A stretch of DNA of 64,000 bases. Source: Candidatus Pseudomonas phytovorans (GTDB lineage: Bacteria; Pseudomonadota; Gammaproteobacteria; Pseudomonadales; Pseudomonadaceae). The stretch covers positions 3,880,001-3,944,000 of the forward strand of contig CP119325.1 of assembly GCA_029202525.1 (NCBI GenBank), given 5' to 3'. The first letter of the stretch is position 1. Every line of letters begins with the position of its first letter. Shown in pieces: positions 1-8,383 of the stretch. Under the pieces are notes generated by a model that worked only from the letters and a program-made list of their open reading frames with translations, was not told where the DNA came from and searched no databases. Both the position numbers and the translations under genes were made by a program.

Positions 1-947
1 ACCCACCAGGGCAGCCGCCGCTCAATGCGAACCGGCAGCGTGCGCGCCAGCATTTCCAGGGCCTGGTCAGTGTCTTGCAGTGGGTAAGCCCCCATGATGC
101 GCAGATCGGCCAGCTCTGGCGCCACGCCCAGGTAGCCAGTACGGTAGCGGGCCAGTTCGGCCACCAGGCTGCGCAGGTCTGTATCACGCGCCAGCAGCAC
201 ACCGTCGCGCCAGCTTTCGCGCATCGCCGGTGCCTCGTGCTGGGAGGTGAAGCGTTGGCTGTCGAAACTGACTGCCCGGCCTGCGGCAACGCGCTGCTGC
301 AAGCCGGACGCGGCACAACGTCCCAGTACTTCGCCAGCAAACACCGTCAACTGCGTGCGGTCATCGCCCTGCAACACGCTGAAGCGCGTGCCCAGCGGCT
401 GCAGGCGGCCGTCGCGGGTATGTACCTGCAGCGGGCGCGCATCCTCAGCAGTGCTGATCAGCACCTCGCCGCGGTACAGATACAGCGAACGGTGCCGGGC
501 ATCGAAACGTACGTCGACAGCACTGGCGCTGTTCAGCCACAGGCGCGTGCCATCGGCAAGCTCGCGTTCCTCTATCCGGCCAACCCCAGTGCGGTAGTCA
601 GCCTGCCAGGCCAGCCAGGCCTGATGCGCGCCACCTTGCCAACCCAGCCAGCCAAGCACGCTGACGCCAGCGACGGTCGACAGGCCGCGCAGCACCGCCC
701 GGCGCGATTGACCACCACGGCGTAACTGGCCCAGGGCATGGCTGGCGCTGGCGGCCTGTGGCTGCAAAGGTGCAAAGCGTTCGCTGACTTGCTCGACGAA
801 AGCCCAGGCCTGGCGATGCGCCTCGGCGGCAGCCAGCCAGTGTTCCCAGGCCTGCTGCAACGCCAGGTCACCGGGCTGCCCCGCCAAACGCGCATACCAA
901 TCGGCGGCCTGCTGCAGCAGGCCGTGGTCCAGGGCCTGGGCGCTCAC
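1..947 (-). CDS. FecR-type anti-sigma regulator (partial, runs off the left edge)
   Basis: Inner-membrane FecR-family protein that passes an outer-membrane receptor signal to its ECF sigma factor. Read from a GTG whose bases overlap the sigma-factor stop (GTGA), the usual FecI/FecR coupling. An N-terminal cytoplasmic segment of DUF4880 type carries LLQQAADWYARLAG (about residues 10-23). A basic and hydrophobic stretch RRAVLRG (about 82-88) leads into the single membrane span. The FecR domain follows, with the typical GTRLWLNSASAVDV. The frame stays open to base 1, so the C-terminus and any downstream TonB receptor lie outside the window. Family assignment is firm; the signal it senses is unknown. 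Confidence 0.9.
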   Translation of the reverse strand, partial: MSAQALDHGLLQQAADWYARLAGQPGDLALQQAWEHWLAAAEAHRQAWAFVEQVSERFAPLQPQAASASHALGQLRRGGQSRRAVLRGLSTVAGVSVLGWLGWQGGAHQAWLAWQADYRTGVGRIEERELADGTRLWLNSASAVDVRFDARHRSLYLYRGEVLISTAEDARPLQVHTRDGRLQPLGTRFSVLQGDDRTQLTVFAGEVLGRCAASGLQQRVAAGRAVSFDSQRFTSQHEAPAMRESWRDGVLLARDTDLRSLVAELARYRTGYLGVAPELADLRIMGAYPLQDTDQALEMLARTLPVRIERRLPWW

Positions 948-1489
948 AGCAACTGCAGCCCGGCCAGTTCGGCCTCAAGTACAGCGCAGTGGAACATGGC
1001 TTTGGCCATATAGCTGGTCACGGTGCGCTCGCTGACCCCCAATTGTTCGGCAATGGCGCGGTAACCCAAGCCATGCAACTGGGCCAGCACGAACGCCTCG
1101 GCCACCGCTGCCGGCAACCGTTCGAGCATGGTCTGCACCTGCACCAAAGCTTCCAGCATCAGGGCCCGATGCTCCTCGCTCGGGTGGAACGCCTCGGGGC
1201 GTTCGGCCAACACTTCCAGCCAGGCTTGTTCAACCCGGCGTCGGCGCCAAAAATCCACGCACATATTGCGTGACATCGCCCCCAGGAAGGCTTTGGCATC
1301 CGCATCACTGGCAAAGCTGCGCGGTTTGCTGAGCAAGCGCAGGAACACATCGTGCGCCAGTTCGGCGGCATCGTGCGCGTTGCCCAATTTGTGACGAAAC
1401 AAGTTGCGGATCCAACCGTGGTGCAGCTGGTAGAGGCTGCCGATGTCAGATGGTGGGGATGGTGGGGACATTGGGGCCGTGCACTCCAT
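944..1489 (-). CDS. FecI-type ECF RNA polymerase sigma factor
   Basis: ECF sigma factor of the iron-starvation group, 181 residues, expected to direct transcription of a TonB-receptor operon. Region 2 is visible as LYQLHHGWIRNLFRHKLGN followed by AAELAHDVFLRLL and the DFWRRRR motif. Region 4 is GLGYRAIAEQLGVSERTVTS, a helix-turn-helix. It is translationally coupled to the FecR gene through a 4-bp overlap. A second Met seven codons in is an alternative start; neither start has a strong ribosome-binding site. A Fur-like box lies 23-41 bp upstream, so iron repression is likely. Confidence 0.92.
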   Translation of the reverse strand: MECTAPMSPPSPPSDIGSLYQLHHGWIRNLFRHKLGNAHDAAELAHDVFLRLLSKPRSFASDADAKAFLGAMSRNMCVDFWRRRRVEQAWLEVLAERPEAFHPSEEHRALMLEALVQVQTMLERLPAAVAEAFVLAQLHGLGYRAIAEQLGVSERTVTSYMAKAMFHCAVLEAELAGLQLL

Positions 1490-1511
1490 TGCGGGTAGCT
1501 ATGACACAACA

Positions 1512-1530
1512 TCAAATAAGAATTGTTATC
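1512..1530 (-). promoter_or_regulatory. putative Fur box upstream of the ECF sigma gene
   Basis: Read on the minus strand the site is GATAACAATTCTTATTTGA. It matches 11 of 19 positions of the classical Fur consensus GATAATGATAATCATTATC, with the two GATAA/TTAT half-sites well kept. Position just upstream of an iron-starvation-type sigma factor supports the call. Confidence 0.6.
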
Positions 1531-1753
1531 AATGTTAGGGGCATCAGGGCAATGGCACAACTGCCAAATTCGGGATTAGCGAGAGAGGGCCGTGCGCCCC
1601 TTTCGCGGCCCAAGGACCTTCGTGATTGGGTCGGCGCTCCCTGCCCCATTCCCCAATCCTGGGGAACGGCGCCCACCAGTAAGCGTCCTTGAATTGCCGC
1701 TTTGAATTACTGGACCCCTTGCCGTACAAGGCCTGCAAGACCATTTTCAGATT

Positions 1754-1770
1754 TTGGCACAGCTATTGCC
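1754..1770 (+). promoter_or_regulatory. sigma-54 (RpoN) promoter for the curlin operon
   Basis: The site reads TTGGCACAGCTATTGCC. It has the -24 TTGGCAC and -12 TTGC elements, with the invariant GG and GC separated by exactly 10 nt. It lies 56 bp before the ATG of the first secreted protein, on the correct strand. The stretch between the Fur box and this promoter (about 1531-1753) has no convincing gene; it is the expected place for an activator-binding site, but none was recognised. Confidence 0.75.
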
Positions 1771-1825
1771 AATCTCCTCCCAGACGCCCCAAGTCCATGG
1801 GCCCGTTTGCAGGAGGAATTGACTC

Positions 1826-3154
1826 ATGCACCGACCGATACCCCACCCGCTGGCAGTGGCGATTTTTGCCGGTATGCTCCAACTCCCGGCGCAGGCTGCC
1901 TTGAATGCTGTCGATCCAGGCGCCTACGTCCCCGCCAACGGCGGCTTCCCTGCCTGGTATCAGGACAGTCACGGTCGTACCCTCGACCTGTGCCTGACCA
2001 AGGCGGTCAGCTCCAGGGTTTCCGGCGCGCCCGGCGCACCGTCTTACATGTGCACGCTGCTGCCCACTCCCGGTGTGTTCGACGACACCCAACCCATCGT
2101 CTTCCCCACCAACTTCCCTGACGAAGCGTTCTGGTTCACTGCCGACGCCGCCATCGTCGACGCCGCCCGTGGCATCAACCTCAGCTACGGTACGGCGATC
2201 GAAGCGGCATTCGCCGCCGAAGAACCGGTCGAGGGCGACCAGGTCAGCTTCGCCCGGGTCCGCATCCGGGTCGATGTGCCCACCGCCGGCACCTATGTAG
2301 TCACCCACCCCTACGGCGTCGAAGTGTTCGATGTACCTGCCGCCGGGCGCCGGGCGATCAACATGACCCGCGACATCGGCATCGCCGGAGCGGGCGATTT
2401 CACCGGCGCACTCAAGGGCGATGTCGGGCCGTTCCTGCGCAGTGTCAACGGCCCCTACACCGAAGGCAGCGAGCGCTTTGTCGGCGACCCGAACCTTGAA
2501 GAACGGGTAACCGGCAGCCCGTTCAATACCAACTTCGTGCGCATCGAAGGCCCTGGCGGTATTGATTTGCGCACCGAGCTGTTCTCGATCTCGGGCAAGC
2601 TCTCGACAGTCGCCCTGCCTACTCCGCTGATGCCCCAGCGCAGCACCTACTCACGGCACACCGAGAACGGCAACCTACGGGCCCAGCAAGACATCTTCGT
2701 CATGGCCCCGCCGCCACCTGCCAGTGTCACCCTGACCAGCCAGACGCCCAACCTGAGCCTGACCGAGGCCAACGGCATTGGCGCCTGGTACGCCCAGTCT
2801 GCGCTCAACCCCGCGGCCGGTACCATCGTGACACTGACCGCCGACAACAGCGTGGCGATCCCGACCAGCAGCCTGTCCACGCGCAACCTGCCACTGACTG
2901 ACCTGGTCACCATCACTCAGGCCCAGTACCGCCTGTCCACCGGCGAGCTGACCCTGGTGGCCAGCACCAGTGACGAAACCACCCCGCCCGTGCTCACCGC
3001 ACATACCGGCAACGGCACGTTGATCGGCAACCTTGGCGGCACCGGCGCCGTGAAGACGTTGAGCATGACCTTGTCGCCCATACCGCCGGCCAAGGTGCAG
3101 GTCACCAGTGCCAATGGCGGTAGCGACACCGAAGACGTGGTGCTGGTGCCATGA
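1826..3154 (+). CDS. secreted protein of unknown function, first gene of the curlin operon
   Basis: 442 residues, not recognised as a named family. A signal peptide is clear (hydrophobic 9-20, AQA site near 22-24), so the product is exported. The start is fixed by a near-perfect ribosome site, AGGAGG, 8 nt before the ATG. The N-terminal half is clearly paralogous to the next gene: both have VDPG near the mature N-terminus, PSYMCTLLP, an EAAFAAE segment, a GRRAIN(M/I)TRDIGI block and GSPFNTNF(V/I)RI. One conserved Cys pair (LDLC ... YMCTLL) may form a disulfide. The C-terminal half is Ser/Thr/Val-rich and beta-prone. Context suggests a surface or matrix protein made together with curlin subunits; that role is inference. 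Confidence 0.85.
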   Translation: MHRPIPHPLAVAIFAGMLQLPAQAALNAVDPGAYVPANGGFPAWYQDSHGRTLDLCLTKAVSSRVSGAPGAPSYMCTLLPTPGVFDDTQPIVFPTNFPDEAFWFTADAAIVDAARGINLSYGTAIEAAFAAEEPVEGDQVSFARVRIRVDVPTAGTYVVTHPYGVEVFDVPAAGRRAINMTRDIGIAGAGDFTGALKGDVGPFLRSVNGPYTEGSERFVGDPNLEERVTGSPFNTNFVRIEGPGGIDLRTELFSISGKLSTVALPTPLMPQRSTYSRHTENGNLRAQQDIFVMAPPPPASVTLTSQTPNLSLTEANGIGAWYAQSALNPAAGTIVTLTADNSVAIPTSSLSTRNLPLTDLVTITQAQYRLSTGELTLVASTSDETTPPVLTAHTGNGTLIGNLGGTGAVKTLSMTLSPIPPAKVQVTSANGGSDTEDVVLVP

Positions 3155-3186
3155 ACAGACAAAGGCTCAGCCTTCAAGGAGGCCGC

Positions 3187-5418
3187 ATGAACACTTGGTC
3201 GCGCCGTGCGCTGTTCGCCGCCGGTTTTTCCCTCACCGTTACCAGCGCCGCCTTTGCCGCGTTGTCTGACGTCGACCCCGGGCCGTACACCTTCGCCACG
3301 GGTGGCTACCCGATGTGGTACAAGGACAGCCTCAACCAGTCCCTGGAGCTGTGCCAGTCACGTGCCACCAGTACCCGGGTGCCCGGTACTCCGGCCGCAC
3401 CGTCCTACATGTGCACCCTGCTGCCGGAGCCCGGCATCTACGACGACGCCCTGCCGCTGGTGTTCCCAGACAACTGGCCGCCAGAAATGTTCTGGTTCCT
3501 GGCGGAGGCCACCATCCCTGCTGTCGGCAACAGTGGCTATGAACTGGATGCCTACGTCGCAGGTCTGGAAGCGGCCTTTGCCGCCGAAAACCCGGTGGAT
3601 GGCGACCAGCAAAGCTTCGCCCGCATCCGGCTTCGTGTGTCGGTCCCGCGTGCAGGTGTCTACACCATCACCCACCCTTTCGGCGTCGAGACGGTCAACG
3701 TCACCACGCCCGGCCGGAGGGCGATCAACATCACCCGCGACATCGGCATCGGCGCACCGGGTAACTTCACGGGGGCGCTCAACGGCGCGCTCGGGCCATG
3801 GTTGCGTGGAGTTGGTGGGCCTTATGTGGAAGTCAACCCGGACACCGGCGCCAGCGAAACCTTCATTGGTGACCCGAACCGCCTGGAAGCCGTAGTCGGC
3901 AGCCCGTTCAACACCAACTTCATCCGCATCGATGGCCCGCCCGGGCGCATCGAGACTGCGCTGTTCACCGTTTCGGGCAAGGTGCTGGACCAGCGCGCAC
4001 AAACCGCGGTCACCCTGGAGCGCGCCACCTACTCGCGTAACGGCAGCGGTACCCGTGTGGAAGTGTTCGCCAAGGCGCCGAAAGAGGCCAGCCTGTGCAT
4101 GCGCAACGGCCTGGCACTGATCGGAACGCCCCCTTCGCCCTGCCAGTTCACCCTGACGGCAGACAACAACGGCCTGTTCTTCCACCAACAGCTTGGCCAG
4201 ACAGCACCACCTGCAGTGGTAGTGGTAACGGCCAGCAACACGGCCGGCGGCACTCAGCCGACCGCGCTTTCGAGCAAGCTGACCGACGTGGTCAAGGTCA
4301 GCACCGCACGTTATGACTGGGCCAACAAGCGCCTGCTGATCGAGGCCAGGTCCAGTGACGAGGTGGCTATCCCCGACATGCTCGCCCAAGGTTACGGCCG
4401 CCTGTCGAAGTCGGGCACGTTGCAAAGCATCACGGTCAACGACGTGGCGCAACCACCGGCCACCGTCACGATCAAGTCTGCCCATGGCGGTAGCGACGTG
4501 GAACCGGTCCTGGTGGTGGGCAACGCTCCCGTCGAGGCGGCCAACCAGCCGCCGCTGGCCCAGTCCGATGTCGGCAGCACCAGCGTTGGGGTGCCGATCA
4601 CCCTCAACCTGCTGCAAAACGACAGCGACCCGGACGGCAACGTGCCGCTGACCATCAGTGACCTGACCCAACCGGGTACCGGCCTTGGCGGCGTGGTGCT
4701 CAACGGCACCACTTCGGTCACTTACACCCCGCCAGCGGGGGCCACGCAACCGCTGGTGGCCACCTTCAGTTACCGGGCGGTGGACTCCAAAGGCCTGAAG
4801 TCGACACCGGCCACGGTGACCATCAACGTCGCGCCTAACCAGGCACCGACCGCCAACCCGGAAACCGTCGCTACACTCGGCGTGCCACTGACCATCAACG
4901 TGCTGGCCAACGACACCGATCCGGAAGGCAACCTGCCGTTGACCGTTGCTGCCCTTACCCAACCGACTGCCGGCCGCGGCACCGTCAGCACCGACGGTAC
5001 CACGGTGACCTACACCCCACCGGCCACGGTGACGGCAGCCTTCACCACCACCTTCACCTACCAGATACGTGACTCGCTGGGGGCGCTGTCCAATGCCGGC
5101 ACCGTCACCGTCAACGTGTCGCCACGCCCAGCCGCCGAAACCTTCGCGGTCACCGCCGCCACGGTCACGGCACGCTCCAACAACCGTTACAACTGGGACA
5201 TCAGCGGCACTTCGTCGGTGACTACCGGCAACGTCGTCACCGTGCGGGTCACCACCACCACCGGCGTGCAGACCCTGGGCACCGCCACGGTACCGGTGAA
5301 CGGCCGCTGGCGCCTGGCAGTCAGCAACAGCACCACGGTAATCCCGACCGCCGCGCCGACGGCGACCATTACCACCAGCCCGGGTACTACCCGCACCGTC
5401 AACGTGGTTGTGCAGTAA
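3187..5418 (+). CDS. secreted protein with cadherin/Ig-like repeats, paralogue of the preceding gene
   Basis: 743 residues. The ATG at 3187 is preferred over an in-frame ATG 36 nt earlier, because AAGGAGG precedes it and a signal peptide (RRALFAAGFSLTVTSAAFA) starts there. Residues about 25-430 are homologous to the preceding protein. Two tandem bacterial cadherin/Ig-like modules follow, near residues 450-545 and 550-645. Each opens NQxPxA and holds the NDSDPDG or NDTDPEG calcium-binding-like motif. A Thr/Val-rich C-terminal module ends the protein. Such repeats are common in large bacterial adhesins. The head domain is unrecognised. Spacing to both neighbours is short, so it is in one operon. 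Confidence 0.85.
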   Translation: MNTWSRRALFAAGFSLTVTSAAFAALSDVDPGPYTFATGGYPMWYKDSLNQSLELCQSRATSTRVPGTPAAPSYMCTLLPEPGIYDDALPLVFPDNWPPEMFWFLAEATIPAVGNSGYELDAYVAGLEAAFAAENPVDGDQQSFARIRLRVSVPRAGVYTITHPFGVETVNVTTPGRRAINITRDIGIGAPGNFTGALNGALGPWLRGVGGPYVEVNPDTGASETFIGDPNRLEAVVGSPFNTNFIRIDGPPGRIETALFTVSGKVLDQRAQTAVTLERATYSRNGSGTRVEVFAKAPKEASLCMRNGLALIGTPPSPCQFTLTADNNGLFFHQQLGQTAPPAVVVVTASNTAGGTQPTALSSKLTDVVKVSTARYDWANKRLLIEARSSDEVAIPDMLAQGYGRLSKSGTLQSITVNDVAQPPATVTIKSAHGGSDVEPVLVVGNAPVEAANQPPLAQSDVGSTSVGVPITLNLLQNDSDPDGNVPLTISDLTQPGTGLGGVVLNGTTSVTYTPPAGATQPLVATFSYRAVDSKGLKSTPATVTINVAPNQAPTANPETVATLGVPLTINVLANDTDPEGNLPLTVAALTQPTAGRGTVSTDGTTVTYTPPATVTAAFTTTFTYQIRDSLGALSNAGTVTVNVSPRPAAETFAVTAATVTARSNNRYNWDISGTSSVTTGNVVTVRVTTTTGVQTLGTATVPVNGRWRLAVSNSTTVIPTAAPTATITTSPGTTRTVNVVVQ

Positions 5419-5433
5419 AGGCGGGGTAACACC

Positions 5434-5907
5434 ATGAAGCGCCTGTATCCACTGCTGCTCTGCCTGGCCCTCGCGGGCCAGGCCAGTTGGGCCGACGACC
5501 TGATGGACAATGCCGACCTAGCGCCCGGCAACGACCTCGGCGAGCCGGTGATCATCCGCCTGCTGCCGGTCGGCGCCGGCCAGGCCGCGGTGATCGAGCA
5601 GCAAGGGTCGGGCAACCGCGCCGCCCTCGACCAGAACGGCCAGGCCCTGCTGGGCCGCATAGTCCAGGCCGGTGGCGCGCAGGAGGCGTACATCCTGCAA
5701 GAAGGTAGTGACCTGATGGCCAGCATCAGCCAACAGGGAAATGGCAACAGCGCGACGATCCGTCAGAGCGGCAGCAGCAACAGCGCAGCCATCGAACAGA
5801 TCGGCAACGACAACAGCGCCAGCATCGTGCAGTCCGGTTCGGGCCTTAGCAGCTCCGTAACCCAAGCCGGCAATGGCCAGCATGTTCAGATCACCCAATA
5901 CCGATAG
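5434..5907 (+). CDS. csgB: CsgB-like minor curlin subunit
   Basis: 157 residues, the normal CsgB size. A signal peptide (LLLCLALAGQASWA) is followed by about 30 non-repeat residues and then imperfect curlin repeats of the pattern ISQQGNGNSATIRQSGSSN. Gln and Asn recur at the positions that stack in the amyloid beta-helix. It lies 15 bp after the adhesin-like gene and 16 bp before the CsgA-like gene. By family knowledge CsgB nucleates CsgA fibres on the outer membrane. No csgE, csgF, csgG or csgD was found in the window. Confidence 0.85.
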   Translation: MKRLYPLLLCLALAGQASWADDLMDNADLAPGNDLGEPVIIRLLPVGAGQAAVIEQQGSGNRAALDQNGQALLGRIVQAGGAQEAYILQEGSDLMASISQQGNGNSATIRQSGSSNSAAIEQIGNDNSASIVQSGSGLSSSVTQAGNGQHVQITQYR

Positions 5908-5923
5908 ACCTGGAGGTTCCACC

Positions 5924-7369
5924 ATGTACAAGCTCGCTCCTTTAAGTGCCGCTATCGTCCTGGCCCTCGCAGGTCAAGCCATGGCCGCTGACAGCACCTC
6001 GTCCCAGACCCAGGACGGCAAGGAAAACATCGCCGAAGTCAGCCAGACCGCCGCGTCCTTCGCCTCGGCCACCCAGAACCAGACCGGCAAGGGCCATAAC
6101 CACCTGGCGGTACAAACCGAAAGCACCAGCGATATCCAGCAGAGCGCCACCGGCCAGTACAACGCCGGCTACGCCGAGCAATTGTTCGAGAACGGCAGCC
6201 AGATCACCCAGCAAGCTGGGGGCAGCTTCAACGATGCCTTCGCCAGCCAGTCGGTAGGGCTGAACAATGAAGCGCTGCAAACCCAGCAAGGTGTCGGCAA
6301 CAAATCCACCGTATGGCAGGACACCCAGGAAGGCAGCAAAGCTACCACCTGGCAATCCGGCCAGCGCAACGAGGCCTTCATCGAGCAGACCTTCGGTGGC
6401 ACCAACAACCGCAGTACTGTCAACCAGGCCGGCCAGGACAACTACGCCGCCGCCGAGCACTTGAACCAGGTCGATGGCGACATCCAGGTCTACCAGGATG
6501 GCCACGACAACTGGGCCTACGGCGATCAGCGTGACGGCACCGGCGGCACCATAGGCATTGGCCAGTACGGTGGCGGCAACTCGGTCGAGGTGTGGCAGGA
6601 CACCCAGATCGGCAGCCAGGCCTCAGTGATGCAGACCGGCCAAGCGAACGAAGGCTATATCGACCAGAGCTTCGGTGCCGGCAACAAGGTCAGCCTGGCC
6701 CAGAAAGGCAACGCCAACGCCAGTTGGTCGGACCAGTTCGAGACCAACAACGCAACCGCCACCATTACCCAGACCGGCAACAACAACCTGTTTTTCACCT
6801 ATCAGAATGGTGAAAACCTCAACCTGACCATCAACACCAAGGGCAATGGCAACAGCATCACCGCCAGCAACTGGAAAGGCGCCAAGATGGGCGGCCAGTT
6901 CGGCACCAACCAGAACGCCACCATCAACCAGACCGGTAATGGCAACGGCGTCAACCTGACCCAGAAAGGCGCTGACCAGGTGGCCACGCTGACCCAGACG
7001 GGTAAAGGCAACCAGATGCAGACCAAGCAGGACGACGTCAACAACGAGCTGTACTTCGAGCAGAACGGCACCGACAACATCCTGATCGCCGACCAGCGCG
7101 GTACCGACAACTACGCCTACGGCAACAGCCAGGGCACCGGCAACTCCATCACCCTGGACCAGTCGGGCTACAGCAACCAGAGCTACACCAACCAGCTATA
7201 CGGTAGCGGCAACGAAGCCACCATCAAACAGACTGACAACATCAACGTCGCCTACGTGACCCAGGGGGGTCAGGGCAACAAGGCGTTCGTCGACCAGAGC
7301 GGTATCGCGCAAACCGCCACCATCACCCAGCTGGGCAGCGCGAACATGGCCACTGTGACCCAGAAGTAA
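5924..7369 (+). CDS. csgA: CsgA-like major curlin subunit, unusually long
   Basis: 481 residues from an ATG preceded by TGGAGG; an earlier in-frame ATG has no such site and would bury the signal peptide (LSAAIVLALAGQAMA). Nearly all of the mature chain is curlin-type repeats with QxGxxN-x-QxG spacing (for example ITQTGNNN, INQTGNGNGVNLTQKG). Some are interleaved with WQDTQ(E/I)GS-containing longer units that recur around residues 129-160 and 225-260. E. coli CsgA is about 151 residues, so this chain is roughly three times longer. It is the last gene of the operon and is followed by an intrinsic terminator. Confidence 0.88.
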   Translation: MYKLAPLSAAIVLALAGQAMAADSTSSQTQDGKENIAEVSQTAASFASATQNQTGKGHNHLAVQTESTSDIQQSATGQYNAGYAEQLFENGSQITQQAGGSFNDAFASQSVGLNNEALQTQQGVGNKSTVWQDTQEGSKATTWQSGQRNEAFIEQTFGGTNNRSTVNQAGQDNYAAAEHLNQVDGDIQVYQDGHDNWAYGDQRDGTGGTIGIGQYGGGNSVEVWQDTQIGSQASVMQTGQANEGYIDQSFGAGNKVSLAQKGNANASWSDQFETNNATATITQTGNNNLFFTYQNGENLNLTINTKGNGNSITASNWKGAKMGGQFGTNQNATINQTGNGNGVNLTQKGADQVATLTQTGKGNQMQTKQDDVNNELYFEQNGTDNILIADQRGTDNYAYGNSQGTGNSITLDQSGYSNQSYTNQLYGSGNEATIKQTDNINVAYVTQGGQGNKAFVDQSGIAQTATITQLGSANMATVTQK

Positions 7370-7382
7370 ACAGCTCCCCCTT

Positions 7383-7425
7383 GAACCGCGGTGCTCCTCT
7401 CCCTGGTGCCGCGGTTCCTTTTTTT
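7383..7425 (+). terminator. rho-independent terminator of the curlin operon
   Basis: A 9-bp perfect stem, GAACCGCGG paired with CCGCGGTTC, is followed directly by C and seven T. It lies 13 bp after the CsgA-like stop codon. Confidence 0.9.
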
Positions 7426-7447
7426 CCTGCACCCTTGTGTTTTTCTC

Positions 7448-7541
7448 CCGGCCATTTCGCGGTAAACCCGCTCCACCAGGATAACCACAGGTCTGAAAGC
7501 TCCAGGATTCGAGTGGGAGCGGGTTCACCCGCGAATAGGCC
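7448..7541. repeat. REP pair, GCGGG family (inverted)
   Basis: Two inverted copies of the P. putida REP unit. The first arm contains TTCGCGGTAAACCCGCTCC and the second GTGGGAGCGGGTTCACCCGC, separated by about 32 bp. It sits between the curlin terminator and alkB. Confidence 0.85.
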
Positions 7542-7592
7542 TGACCTGCCAAGCGCATTACAATGGCCTTCCCCCAACCCGATCCTCACCCC

Positions 7593-8240
7593 ATGATCCA
7601 GTCGGACCTCGACCTGTTCGGCCCTCAGCCGCAACGCCTGGCCAGCCACACCGTGCTGCTGCCCGGCTTTGCCCTGGCCGAAACCGAAGCGCTGCTCGAT
7701 GCCTTGCGCCCGGTGCTGCGCGCTGCGCCCTTTCGGCACATGCACACCCCGGGCGGCCTGCGCATGGCAGTAGGCCTGACCAACTGCGGCACGCTGGGTT
7801 GGGTAAGTGACGAACAGGGTTACCGTTACAGCCCCAGCGATCCGCTTAGCGGCAAGCCTTGGCCCGCCCTGCCCCCGGTTCTGCTCGCCCTCGCCGCCCG
7901 CGCTGCAGCCCTGGCCGGTTTCGAGGGGTTCTTACCGGATGCCTGCCTGGTCAACCATTACCTGCCCGGCACACGCCTGAGCCTGCACCAGGACCGTGAC
8001 GAGCAGGACTTCGGCCAGCCGATTGTGTCGGTTTCGCTGGGCCTGCCAGCGGTGTTCCTGTTTGGCGGCCTGCAACGTGCCGACAAGGCCCGTCGCATTG
8101 CGCTGAGCCACGGTGATGTGTTGGTCTGGGGTGGTGAGGACCGCTTGCGCTTTCACGGTGTACTGCCCATCAAACCCGGCATGCATGCGCGCATGGGCGA
8201 ACGGCGAATCAACCTGACCTTGCGCAAGGCGGGTGGCTGA
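7593..8240 (+). CDS. alkB: AlkB, DNA/RNA oxidative demethylase
   Basis: 2-oxoglutarate/Fe(II)-dependent dioxygenase that repairs 1-methyladenine and 3-methylcytosine. 215 residues from the Met that gives MIQSDLDLFG, matching the E. coli N-terminus; a Met 10 codons upstream is less likely. Diagnostic pieces are PFRHMHTPGG, TNCGTLGW, YSPSDP, NHYLPGTRLSLHQDRDE with the Fe ligands H and D, the distal His in FHGV, and RRINLTLR with the 2-oxoglutarate-binding Arg. alkA lies 1 kb away on the other strand. No Ada regulator is present in the window. Confidence 0.96.
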   Translation: MIQSDLDLFGPQPQRLASHTVLLPGFALAETEALLDALRPVLRAAPFRHMHTPGGLRMAVGLTNCGTLGWVSDEQGYRYSPSDPLSGKPWPALPPVLLALAARAAALAGFEGFLPDACLVNHYLPGTRLSLHQDRDEQDFGQPIVSVSLGLPAVFLFGGLQRADKARRIALSHGDVLVWGGEDRLRFHGVLPIKPGMHARMGERRINLTLRKAGG

Positions 8241-8383
8241 CACAAACAAGATGAACGTGCATGAAACACGTTGAACATCTTGCTCTGGCAAGCTTCAAAC
8301 GATAAGCCGCATCCTCACGCCCTGGAGCCTGCCATGCCCTATACCCTGTGCCCCCTGCCTCTTCGCAACAGTGCCGCAGACAC

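Noticed and set aside
5873..5923. Upstream in-frame ATG for the CsgA-like protein
   Set aside because: It would put 17 residues in front of the signal peptide and overlap the csgB end; TGGAGG is correctly placed only for the ATG at 5924.
6000..7360. Tandem DNA repeats in csgA as a CRISPR-like or minisatellite array
   Set aside because: The repetition is at protein level with drifting codons; it is explained by curlin repeats, and no exact DNA repeat with unique spacers exists.
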